A DNA stretch of 64,000 bases from Zestomonas carbonaria (lineage in GTDB: Bacteria > Pseudomonadota > Gammaproteobacteria > Pseudomonadales > Pseudomonadaceae). The first letter of the stretch is position 1; each line of letters opens with the position of its first letter. Below are positions 10,500 to 16,605 of the stretch, piece after piece. The DNA lies in contig NZ_CAJFCI010000045.1 of NCBI RefSeq assembly GCF_904061905.1, forward strand, positions 62,001 to 126,000, given 5' to 3'. A model generated the notes under the pieces. The model was not told where the DNA came from, did not search any database, and was given only the letters and a program-made list of their open reading frames with translations. A program made the position numbers and the translations under genes.

Positions 10500-11358
10500 C
10501 CTCACCCATGCCAGGCACGATCCAATGCACTGCTTGGTCCCCGGCTTGTTCCGCAGTCTCAAGCGCGGCGAACGGAAGAAGCTCAAGCTCGATGTGACGT
10601 ATCACTACGCCGAAAATGAACTAGCGCGGTTCGTCGGATTCGAGCCTCTTGGTGCTGATGACATGCGGCTGCTGCAAGGTCTTGTGGCTCTTGGAGGGCC
10701 GAAGGGCATCATCCTGACGCCAGAGCCAACAGCGGACTTGCCGAAGCAACTCCGTCTATTCCTTGAGCCGAAGTTCGACGCGGTAGGGCAGGATGCGCTG
10801 GTCGTGAGAGAGAGTATGACCAGCCTGCTAGGCGAAATCGGCTTGACCGATGGCGGCGACAATATCAGGGCGATCAAGGCGAGCTTGCTGCGCATGGCAA
10901 ACGTGACGGTGGTCGTCACCAAGGGGAGCAGGCAAAGGTCTTTTCACCTGATGAGCTACGCCTTCGACGAGGAGGACGGACGGCTATTCGTCGCGCTGAA
11001 TCCTCAGATTGCAGAGGCGATTCTTGGGCGTCGCCCGTATACCCGCATCGAGATGGCCGAGGTGCGGGCGCTACAGACTGACCCGGCCCGTCTGATTCAC
11101 CAGCGGCTATGCGGCTGGATCGATCCGGGAAAAGCCGGGCGTGTGGAACTGGATACCCTTTCCGGTTATGTCTGGCCGGACCAGGCGAACGCCGAGGCCA
11201 TGAAGAAGCGCCGCCAGAAGGCCCGCAAGGCTCTGGCCGAGCTTGCCACCGTGGGATGGAAGGTCAGCGAGTATGCGGCAGGGAAGTGGGAAATTGGCAG
11301 GCCGAAGCCCGTAGTAACGTTCCCCAAGCTCCGTAGCAACGTTCCCCTTCACCCGTAG
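10489..11358 (+). CDS. repC: IncQ-type RepC replication initiator
   Basis: 289 residues, matching RSF1010 RepC (283) in order: ARHDPMHCLVPGLFRSLKRG near the start, EPLGADD-R-LQGLVA, QLRLFLEPK, DGRLFVALNP, VRAL then HQRLCGWIDPGK, GYVWP, and a C-terminal W-V-EYAAGK. RepC binds oriV iterons and recruits RepA. The ATG at 10489 follows GGAGG and lies inside the repA 3' end, the coupled arrangement found in IncQ plasmids. The last 50 bases of the gene already contain the first two iterons and the start of the third, so the initiator gene and its target overlap. Confidence 0.93.
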   Translation: MAFDLTHARHDPMHCLVPGLFRSLKRGERKKLKLDVTYHYAENELARFVGFEPLGADDMRLLQGLVALGGPKGIILTPEPTADLPKQLRLFLEPKFDAVGQDALVVRESMTSLLGEIGLTDGGDNIRAIKASLLRMANVTVVVTKGSRQRSFHLMSYAFDEEDGRLFVALNPQIAEAILGRRPYTRIEMAEVRALQTDPARLIHQRLCGWIDPGKAGRVELDTLSGYVWPDQANAEAMKKRRQKARKALAELATVGWKVSEYAAGKWEIGRPKPVVTFPKLRSNVPLHP

Positions 11359-11369
11359 CAACGTTCCCC
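11309..11369 (+). repeat. Three oriV iterons, 22-bp period
   Basis: CCGTAG[T/C]AACGTTCCCC at 11309-11325, 11331-11347 and 11353-11369, starting exactly every 22 bp. Copies 2 and 3 are identical over 17 bp and copy 1 differs at one base. IncQ origins use tandem iterons of about 20-22 bp bound by RepC. Their position against the repC end makes this the likely oriV core. Confidence 0.85.
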
Positions 11370-11559
11370 GCCTCAAACCGGAAAACAGAGCAACGGCGCG
11401 GGCTTGCGGCTAGTCCGCAAATTCCATCCATGATCTTCCAAGATCATCCACTAGGCGCGGCACTTGCCGCCGCCCTTTAGGGCGACGCCAAGTCCTTGCC
11501 GATGGTCGGCCTGCGGCCGAGTTGTACGCCAGAAGGGCGGTCAGCTCCGGTCAGTTCTT
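11370..11559. other. Putative remainder of oriV: AT/GC tracts and hairpins
   Basis: After the iterons comes an A-rich stretch (11374-11392), then three hairpins: TTGCGG/CCGCAA (11404-11420), ATGATCTT/AAGATCAT (11430-11447) and CGCCC/GGGCG (11471-11484). IncQ origins carry primase start sites (ssi) on small hairpins next to iterons, so these are candidates. No primase gene (repB/mobA) is found in the element. The whole gap without genes is 11359-12077. Confidence 0.45.
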
Positions 11560-11594
11560 TTTAGCGGCTAAAACGCTGCGCCCCTCAAGTGTCA
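11560..11594 (-). promoter_or_regulatory. KorB-type operator plus TrfA-type iteron, right copy
   Basis: A perfect KorB operator TTTAGCGGCTAAA (11560-11572) inside a 15-bp palindrome. After 5 bp comes the reverse complement of TGACACTTGAGGGGCGC (11578-11594), which matches the remembered IncP-1 oriV iteron at all 17 positions. Spacing and order mirror 7957-7991, so the repA-repC block is flanked by inverted copies of one module. Confidence 0.75.
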
Positions 11595-11610
11595 ATAGGC
11601 AGGTGTTGTA

Positions 11611-11644
11611 TGTTGTATGTTGTAGCGCGCTACAACATACAACA
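11611..11644. repeat. Perfect 34-bp palindrome
   Basis: TGTTGTATGTTGTAGC followed by GC and the exact complement GCTACAACATACAACA. An extra TGTTGTA directly precedes it, giving three tandem TGTTGTA units on the left arm. This could be a repressor or partition operator or a hairpin origin element; no protein partner can be named. Confidence 0.7.
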
Positions 11645-11711
11645 GTTCAATTCGATGCCCTGGCCACGTCATGAGATCGGCCTTTCTTTCCCGCGCTACG
11701 TCGAGCTGCAG

Positions 11712-11852
11712 CATCGTCATCTCCGGCGAGGCTGGCCATGTCCGGGCCATGGTCGACCATCGCCACGTCCGACGATGCACCGAGGGCCCCATCGCCAGTT
11801 CTGACGATGACGGCCGCCGGCGCTGGAGCTCGCATCGCCACTTCTGACGATG
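11712..11852. repeat. Hairpin-repeat array A (four 20-nt units)
   Basis: Units at 11712-11731, 11758-11777, 11790-11809 and 11833-11852. The last three fit CATCGCCA-N4-[C/T]GACGATG, an imperfect palindrome with 8-nt arms. The first is degenerate. A second four-unit array lies at 16606-16778, with matching flanks (CGTCGAGCTGCAGCA before a unit, ACGGCCGC after a unit). Confidence 0.75.
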
Positions 11853-11864
11853 CGATCCTCTCTT

Positions 11865-11881
11865 TGACACTTGAGGGGCCG
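11865..11881 (+). promoter_or_regulatory. Lone TrfA-type iteron
   Basis: TGACACTTGAGGGGC followed by CG, matching the first 15 bases of the IncP-1 iteron. It has no adjacent KorB operator, unlike the other two copies. Confidence 0.6.
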
Positions 11882-11984
11882 AGCGGCGGGGAATCTCCCG
11901 GCCTACTCCCCTCTTGGCGTTCAATCTTCCGTGCTGACTGAGCGCCATCCCTGTTTCGATGGGCGTGCCTGTGTCATCGGCTCC

Positions 11985-12077
11985 ATGTCAACCATTTCGG
12001 CCAATTATTGGAATGTTGTGTAGGCCAGCACTCCGTAACCTTCGGAGTAGTTCAGTTGATAACGGAGGTTTACGGAC
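11985..12077. promoter_or_regulatory. Control region, copy 2, upstream of traK
   Basis: A near-duplicate of 9291-9383, ending in the same TTCAGTTGATAACGGAGG and TTTACG with ribosome site GGAGGT (12064-12069). On the minus strand the duplicated regulator start (ATGGTTGACATG) now opens only a 24-codon frame that stops near 11924. This copy therefore kept the promoter but not the regulator gene. Confidence 0.7.
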
Positions 12078-12344
12078 ATGGCGACGACAGAAAGCAGCTA
12101 CCCCGAGGAGCTGGCCGCACGGCTGGCTCTTCAGCAGAAGACCTCGCAAACAAAGCGCAGGGACTACCTGGCCGCTTTCATGGCGGTGCGCTCGGACGTG
12201 AAGGAAGCGATGGAGGCCGGCTACGCGCTCAAGATCATCTGGGAGCACCTGCGCGAGGTCGGGCGCATCCCTTTCCGGTATGAGACGTTCCTGAAGTACG
12301 TTCGCCAGCACATCACCAATGCGCGGCCTGGCTCCATGGGGTAG
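12078..12344 (+). CDS. TraK-like oriT-binding protein, short form
   Basis: 88 residues. The middle, AFMAVRSDVKEAMEAGYALK, then IIWEHLREVGRIPFRYETF and VRQHI, follows the N-terminal half of IncP TraK, whose remembered pattern is FLAVRADVEAALASGYALVTIWEHMRETGKVKFSYETF. TraK of RP4 is about 134 residues and wraps oriT DNA. This protein lacks the basic, Ala/Pro-rich C-terminal half. The ATG is 8 bp after GGAGGT of the duplicated control region. In RP4, traK and traJ diverge from oriT; here traK points towards oriT on the same strand as traJ, so the block has been rearranged. Confidence 0.75.
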   Translation: MATTESSYPEELAARLALQQKTSQTKRRDYLAAFMAVRSDVKEAMEAGYALKIIWEHLREVGRIPFRYETFLKYVRQHITNARPGSMG

Positions 12345-12547
12345 GGTACGAAGTAAGCAAAGTTCCATGCTCAATCGCTGCAAGCGCATGGCTGAAACGC
12401 TGTTACCGGCCTCTTGGATCGCTGCAAGCACGCGGACATTGGCAATTTCCGTTGGTTTTCCCGCTGCTGGCGCGCTGTTGCGAAGCAACGGTGCGGTTAC
12501 AGCGCGAAGTTCGATGAGTCATACGAGGCAAAAACAACGCCGTAAGG

Positions 12548-12675
12548 CGGGCAGGATGTGTGAAGTAGGCCCACCGGCAAGCCGGTTGTCCTTCTTCACT
12601 GTCCCTTATTCGCGCGGGGCGCTCAACGGGCATCCTGCTCTGCGAGGCTGCCGGCTACCGCCGGTTGGAGGACAC
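12548..12675 (+). other. oriT: IncP-1-type origin of transfer (oriT)
   Basis: The sequence from GGCGGGCAGGAT through GTGAAGTAGGCCCACC, CCTTCTTCACTGTCCCTTAT, CTCAACGGGCATCCTGCTCT, GCGAGGCTG and CCGGCTACCGCCGG follows the RK2/RP4 oriT almost base for base as I remember it, up to the traJ start. The nick motif ATCCTG|C lies on the minus strand, so the predicted nick is opposite 12551/12552. The TraJ-site inverted repeat is changed in part (GATGTGTGAAG for GATAGGTGAAG). The 12345-12547 stretch before it holds no gene; it contains two direct ATCGCTGCAAGC copies and does not resemble the RK2 traK side. Confidence 0.88.
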
Positions 12676-13047
12676 ATGGGTGACGAGAATCGAATCACCA
12701 GGAAGGGCAGCCCGCCGATCAAGGTGTACTGCCTTCCAGAAGAACGCGAACTGATTGAGGCGAACGCCAAGATGGCGGGGATCAGCGTGGCGCGCTATCT
12801 GCGCGACGTAGGACAGGGCTACCAGGTCAAGGGAGTCATGGACTACCACTACGTGCGCGAGCTGGTGCGGGTGAATGGCGACCTTGGCCGGCTGGGCGGA
12901 TTGCTCAAGCTCTGGCTGACCGACGATCCGCGCACTGCCCGTTTCGGCGATGCAACGATCCTCGCCCTGTTGGCTCGGATCGAAGCTACTCAGGATGAAA
13001 TGAGTCGGCTAATGAAATCCGTGATGCAGCCGAGGGCCGACCGTTGA
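12676..13047 (+). CDS. traJ: IncP-type TraJ oriT-binding relaxosome protein
   Basis: 123 residues, the same length as RP4 TraJ. RKGSPPIKVYCLPEER near the start, YLRDVGQGYQ, and a middle of RVNGDLGRLGGLLKLWLTDD, PRTARFGDATILALLA are nearly invariant with RP4. TraJ binds next to nic and guides the TraI relaxase, so it carries the specificity of initiation. The ATG at 12676 follows GGAGG at short spacing. In RP4 traI overlaps the traJ end; here the reading ends and no relaxase gene follows. The protein should thus present this oriT to a relaxase supplied by another replicon. Confidence 0.93.
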   Translation: MGDENRITRKGSPPIKVYCLPEERELIEANAKMAGISVARYLRDVGQGYQVKGVMDYHYVRELVRVNGDLGRLGGLLKLWLTDDPRTARFGDATILALLARIEATQDEMSRLMKSVMQPRADR

Positions 13048-13051
13048 GAGT

Positions 13052-13064
13052 TATAGCGGCTAAA
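13052..13064. promoter_or_regulatory. KorB-type operator, one mismatch
   Basis: TATAGCGGCTAAA, 5 bp after the traJ stop. It differs from TTTAGCGGCTAAA at one base. The following gap to trbJ (265 bp) has GAGAGTT/AACTCTC inverted segments, a GGGAGGA with no start codon nearby, and a TCGATGAAA/TTTCATCGA inverted repeat (13236-13297) just before the trbJ ribosome site. Confidence 0.55.
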
Positions 13065-13312
13065 TTTCCGTGTGCCGGACGCGACACGAGGCGCTTCCAG
13101 GCCGCCGGCCTGAGCGTTATCAACTCTCGGGAGGACGCATAGGGCCAGGGACACCCCGTAAGGGCCGAGAGCAGAACCACCGAAGCCCGGGCCTCAGTGC
13201 CAAGGGCGATACCGATTAGCTAGTGGCGTAGCTCTTCGATGAAACCTTGCCGTGGGCAAGCGCGAGCTTGGTCAAGGCATTGCCTTTCTTTCATCGAATG
13301 GAGATTGCGACC

Positions 13313-14098
13313 ATGAAGCACGTCCGTTTTTTAGCGGCTAAAACCGCGCTCGCCGCCGCTCTGGCCGGCAGCATCATCGTCACCCCGGCGCAGGCCGGCA
13401 TCCCCGTCATCGACGGCGGCAACCTGGTGCAGAACGTCATGACCGCCATTGAGTCGGTGGCGCAGACGCTCAAGCAGATCGAGCAGTACCAGACCCAATT
13501 GCAGCAGTACGAAAACATGCTGCAAAACACCATGGCTCCGGCCGCCTATATCTGGGACCAGGCGCAGTCCACCATCAACGGACTGATGGCCGCCACCGAC
13601 ACGCTGAACTACTACCGGAATCAGCTCGGCAGCATCGATGCGTACCTGGGCAAGTTCCAGGATGTGGCCTATTACCGTGGTTCGCCTTGCTTCTCGGCCG
13701 CTGGGTGCTCGGATGCCGAGCGCGCCGCGATGGAGCAAAACCGCAGCCTGGCGAGCGAGAGTCAGAAGAAGGCGAACGACGCGCTTTTCAAGGGCCTGGA
13801 GCAACAGCAGCGCAACCTTTCCGCCGATGCTCGCCAGCTCGAACGGCTCCAGTCCGCCGCGCAGGGCGCGACCGGGCAGATGCAGGCCATCGGCTACGCC
13901 AACCAGCTCGCCGCCAACCAGGCAAACCAGCTTCTGCAAATCCGTGGCCTGCTGATCGCACAGCAGAACGCCGCGACGGCCAGGATGCAGGCGCAGGCCG
14001 ACCTAGAGGCGCAACAGCAGGCCGCCGGCGCGACTTCCCGGGAGTCCAGGATCGAGCGGACGGCCAACCCGAGAAACTGGCTCGAACTGACCCGCTGA
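13313..14098 (+). CDS. trbJ: TrbJ, VirB5-like mating-pair/entry-exclusion protein
   Basis: 261 residues, the size of RP4 TrbJ. The signal peptide ends in ITVTPAQA-like AQA|G (residue 28 or so). The mature part begins IPVIDGGNLVQN and is mostly alpha-helical and Gln-rich with coiled-coil character (VAQTLKQIEQYQTQLQQYEN), and has a Cys pair at RGSPCFSAAGCS. TrbJ belongs to the P-type (IncP) T4SS and is periplasmic; in RK2, trbJ with trbK has been linked to entry exclusion. The ATG at 13313 follows GGAG at 9 bp. It is the first gene of a trbJ-K-L set with tight spacing (15 bp to trbK). Its signal-peptide codons contain a perfect KorB operator. Confidence 0.9.
   Translation: MKHVRFLAAKTALAAALAGSIIVTPAQAGIPVIDGGNLVQNVMTAIESVAQTLKQIEQYQTQLQQYENMLQNTMAPAAYIWDQAQSTINGLMAATDTLNYYRNQLGSIDAYLGKFQDVAYYRGSPCFSAAGCSDAERAAMEQNRSLASESQKKANDALFKGLEQQQRNLSADARQLERLQSAAQGATGQMQAIGYANQLAANQANQLLQIRGLLIAQQNAATARMQAQADLEAQQQAAGATSRESRIERTANPRNWLELTR
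13330..13342. promoter_or_regulatory. Perfect KorB-type operator within trbJ
   Basis: TTTAGCGGCTAAA, part of the 15-bp palindrome TTTTAGCGGCTAAAA, encoding residues F-L-A-A-K of the TrbJ signal peptide. It is identical to the operator at 11560-11572. Confidence 0.75.
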
Positions 14099-14113
14099 CG
14101 GAGGCCCTGCACC

Positions 14114-14383
14114 ATGAAGAAAACGATGCTGCTTACCGGCCTCGTGGTGGTGCTGGTGGCTGGTTGCGACAACAAGCCGGCCATCCCGCCCATGCCCGAG
14201 GTCAATGACACCAATTGCCAGATCGAGGCGATCAAGAAGATCGAGGACAGGGCCACGCGCGAGAAATTCGCCGGGCTGTGCTCGCGCCGGTCGCCGGCCG
14301 CCGGCGGCATTGCGCCGACCGAGAAGCCCATGAACTGGCTCGAACTGGCCGACCCGAAAGATCAGAAGGAGGCGAAGCCATGA
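14114..14383 (+). CDS. trbK: TrbK-like entry-exclusion lipoprotein
   Basis: 89 residues. The N-terminal hydrophobic segment ends in a lipobox, VLVAGC, so the mature protein should begin at the lipid-modified Cys and sit in the inner membrane. Position between trbJ and trbL and size agree with IncP TrbK, which blocks entry of related plasmids. Two further cysteines (TNCQ, GLCSRR) may form a disulfide. The C-terminus (PMNWLEL) echoes the TrbJ end (PRNWLEL), a small shared motif. Ribosome site GGAGG is at 14099-14103. The stop overlaps the trbL start (ATGA). Confidence 0.8.
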   Translation: MKKTMLLTGLVVVLVAGCDNKPAIPPMPEVNDTNCQIEAIKKIEDRATREKFAGLCSRRSPAAGGIAPTEKPMNWLELADPKDQKEAKP

Positions 14384-15978
14384 AAACACTGCACAAGGCG
14401 GCGCTGATCGGCGTCGCCCTCGCGCTTTACTCCACCGCCGCATCGGCCCAACTCACCAATCAGGGGATGCTTGACCAGGTGGTGACGGAGTTCGCCACGC
14501 GAGCCACGTCCTGGCAGACGGTGGTGATGAATGCCGCGATGTTCCTGTTCTGGACGCTGGGCACGATCTCGCTGGTTTTCACCTTCGGCTTCATGGCGCT
14601 GCGCAAGGCCGACATTGGCGAGTTCTTCGCCGAGTTCATCAGGTTCATCCTGTTCTTCGGCTTCTTCCTCTGGCTGTTGCGCTATGGCCCGACTTTCGCC
14701 AACTCGATCATCCAGTCACTGGCCCGACTTGGTGAGCAAGCGTCCGGGGTGGCATCGGTGACACCCTCGGGCATCGTGGATATTGGCTTCATGATCTTGA
14801 AGCAGGCATTCAGGAACTCGTCGATCTGGTCGCCCGTGGATAGCTTCATCGGTGTGGCCTTGAGCGTCGGCATCCTGATCCTGCTGGCCGTTGTCGCCGT
14901 GAATATGTTGCTGCTTCTCGTGTCGGCCTGGCTGCTGATGTACGCCGGAATCTTCTTCCTCGGCTTCGGTGGCTCGCGTTGGACTTCCGACATGGCGATC
15001 AACTACTACAAGACCGTGCTGGGCGTGGCCGCGCAGATCATGACGATGGTGCTCCTGGTCGGCATCGGGAACGACCTGCTTTCCAGCTTCTACGCCAGGA
15101 TGAACACCGGCACCCTGAACTTTGAAGAGCTGGGCGTGATGCTGGTGTTCTGCGTGGCGTTGCTCATGCTGGTCAATCGTGTGCCCCCGCTTGTCGCCGG
15201 CATCATCACCGGCTCGGGGATCGGTGGCGCTGGCGGCATTGGCAACTTCGGTGCAGGTGCCGCCATCGGTGCGGCTATGGGCGCGGCGAGTATGGTCGCC
15301 GGAGCGGCCAGCGTGGCTGGCGCGGCCGTGATGGGCGGTGCGGCCTCGGCCGCCGGCGGCATGTCGGCGATTAAGGCGGCGTTCGAGAAAGCAGGGGCTA
15401 GCGCCGGTGGCGAATCGGGCGGAGTGCCCATGTTTGGTGGTGGTGCTGGCGGTGATTCCGATGCTGGACCGTTCGCGCAGGCGGCGGGCTTTGGTGGCGG
15501 CGGTTCCAGTGCCGGCACAAGTACGCCGCTCGGCCAGGCGGCTGGCTTTTACAGCTCTGGAAGCTCCAGCAGTTCGGGCGGCAGCGGCGGCGAATCGAGG
15601 GGCGGCGACAAAGCCGGCTCCAGCTCGAAGGGTAGCGGCGATGGCGGCGGCTCGAAGGCCGGCGGCGGCAGCGACGCTGGCGGCCAAGCCGGCCGAGGTG
15701 CGGGAGGCCTTGTCGCTGCGACGGCTGCGAACCTGGTGCAAGGCATTGGCGACGTTGCGAAGGCCAAGGCGGCCAGCATCCGCGACGCCGCCGCCGAACG
15801 CATCGCCGACACCACCGGCGGGAAGATCGCCGCCGCGATCCGGGCGAGCAGCCAGACAGACCGGGCAGTCGAGGATGTGCCCAGCTTCGGCGGCAACAGC
15901 CTGGCAGGGGCCGATTCGGCTGCTGCTGATCCTGATGATGAAGTAGCCGCGTTCGCCAACCGCGACAAGGAGGTATGA
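14380..15978 (+). CDS. trbL: TrbL, VirB6-like inner-membrane T4SS protein
   Basis: 532 residues, like RP4 TrbL (528). Signal-like N-terminus, then six or so membrane segments between about residues 45 and 290 (for example FRLFWTLGTISLVFTF-type helices around 50 and 85, ILILLAVVAVNMLLLLVSAW near 170). A Gly/Ala/Ser-rich, low-complexity tail makes up the last 200 residues, ending in an acidic stretch. VirB6/TrbL proteins form the inner-membrane channel part of mating-pair systems. AGGAGG precedes the ATG by 7 bp, and the start overlaps trbK. None of trbB-I or trbF-G is present, so it cannot build a channel on its own. Confidence 0.9.
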   Translation: MKTLHKAALIGVALALYSTAASAQLTNQGMLDQVVTEFATRATSWQTVVMNAAMFLFWTLGTISLVFTFGFMALRKADIGEFFAEFIRFILFFGFFLWLLRYGPTFANSIIQSLARLGEQASGVASVTPSGIVDIGFMILKQAFRNSSIWSPVDSFIGVALSVGILILLAVVAVNMLLLLVSAWLLMYAGIFFLGFGGSRWTSDMAINYYKTVLGVAAQIMTMVLLVGIGNDLLSSFYARMNTGTLNFEELGVMLVFCVALLMLVNRVPPLVAGIITGSGIGGAGGIGNFGAGAAIGAAMGAASMVAGAASVAGAAVMGGAASAAGGMSAIKAAFEKAGASAGGESGGVPMFGGGAGGDSDAGPFAQAAGFGGGGSSAGTSTPLGQAAGFYSSGSSSSSGGSGGESRGGDKAGSSSKGSGDGGGSKAGGGSDAGGQAGRGAGGLVAATAANLVQGIGDVAKAKAASIRDAAAERIADTTGGKIAAAIRASSQTDRAVEDVPSFGGNSLAGADSAAADPDDEVAAFANRDKEV

Positions 15979-15980
15979 CG

Positions 15981-16253
15981 ATGACGCCGAGAGGATTTTT
16001 CGACTGCCTGGACGTTGCCGCTGCCGAGCAGCGCCAGGCGCAGGCGGTTGAGGTTGAGCCGGTCGACGATCAATCGACTGATGCAGACCCGGCGGCAGAA
16101 GTTGCGGCCTTTGTTGATCGACCTGCTCCGCCCGTCATTGAGGCCACCAAGCTGGCGGCCAGGTCGGGCGGCTACGCCAGCAGCTACGGCAGCAGCGCGA
16201 GAAGCACGCCGCTGGCCGAGGCCGCTGGCTTCTACGGCACCGGCAGCCGATAA
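15981..16253 (+). CDS. Small protein sharing the TrbL tail motifs
   Basis: 90 residues, acidic and low-complexity. Two motifs also occur in the TrbL tail: ADPAAEVAAF against ADPDDEVAAF, and STPLAEAAGFYGTGS against STPLGQAAGFYSSGS. The gene thus looks like a duplicated and diverged piece of the trbL 3' end. An ATG at 15975 overlaps the trbL stop, but it touches the AAGGAGGT ribosome site; the ATG at 15981 has normal spacing and is chosen. Function is unknown; it may interact with the same partner as the TrbL tail. Confidence 0.55.
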   Translation: MTPRGFFDCLDVAAAEQRQAQAVEVEPVDDQSTDADPAAEVAAFVDRPAPPVIEATKLAARSGGYASSYGSSARSTPLAEAAGFYGTGSR

Positions 16254-16315
16254 GCGCGTCGGCCGGCGTGGGGCCGGCCGACACTTCCACAACCCACCTG
16301 TTAGAGAGGTGAATC

Positions 16316-16546
16316 ATGGCAACCCTGAATCCTACCAATGCAACGCAGGCCGTTCATCATGCAGCCGTGCAACTCGCCGCGCTCGACTGGCTAGACCAGG
16401 ACGCGGCGCGGCAGCTCGGGCCGCTCGCCGAGGCCGTGGCGAACGCTTTCATGGTCGTGTTTTATCAGGCAGAGACGGGCCAGGCGACACCTGCCGACTT
16501 TCGCGAGGCCCTGGACGCGGTGCGGCAGTCACTCGGCGCCGCGTAG
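16316..16546 (+). CDS. Small hypothetical protein at the end of the trb block
   Basis: 76 residues with no recognised family. It is helical, Ala-rich and mildly acidic (VQLAALDWLDQDAARQLGPL, then a C-terminal DFREALDAVRQSLGAA). AGAGAGGTGA precedes the ATG at good spacing, and a strong terminator follows the stop within 20 bp, so this is the last gene of the trbJ-starting transcription unit. No Cys, signal peptide or membrane segment is seen. Confidence 0.55.
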   Translation: MATLNPTNATQAVHHAAVQLAALDWLDQDAARQLGPLAEAVANAFMVVFYQAETGQATPADFREALDAVRQSLGAA

Positions 16547-16565
16547 GCACGCGCACCAGGAGCAG

Positions 16566-16590
16566 CAAGGGCGGCCATTGGCCGCCCTTG
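16566..16590 (+). terminator. Terminator after the trb block
   Basis: CAAGGGCGGCC, loop ATT, GGCCGCCCTTG: an 11-bp perfect stem followed by TCATTT. It ends the plus-strand trb unit. Confidence 0.75.
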
Positions 16591-16605
16591 TCATTTCCGG
16601 GCCTG

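Noticed and set aside
11712..11852. Possible CRISPR array
   Set aside because: Units are self-complementary 20-mers with irregular short spacing, only four per array and no cas genes.
11592..11948. 118-codon minus-strand frame in the gap after repC
   Set aside because: It crosses the iteron, the 34-bp palindrome and the hairpin array; arginine-rich translation without family features.
13313..16546. A complete P-type T4SS on the island
   Set aside because: Only trbJ, trbK and trbL are present; no VirB4, VirB11, VirB8-10 or coupling protein homologue is found.
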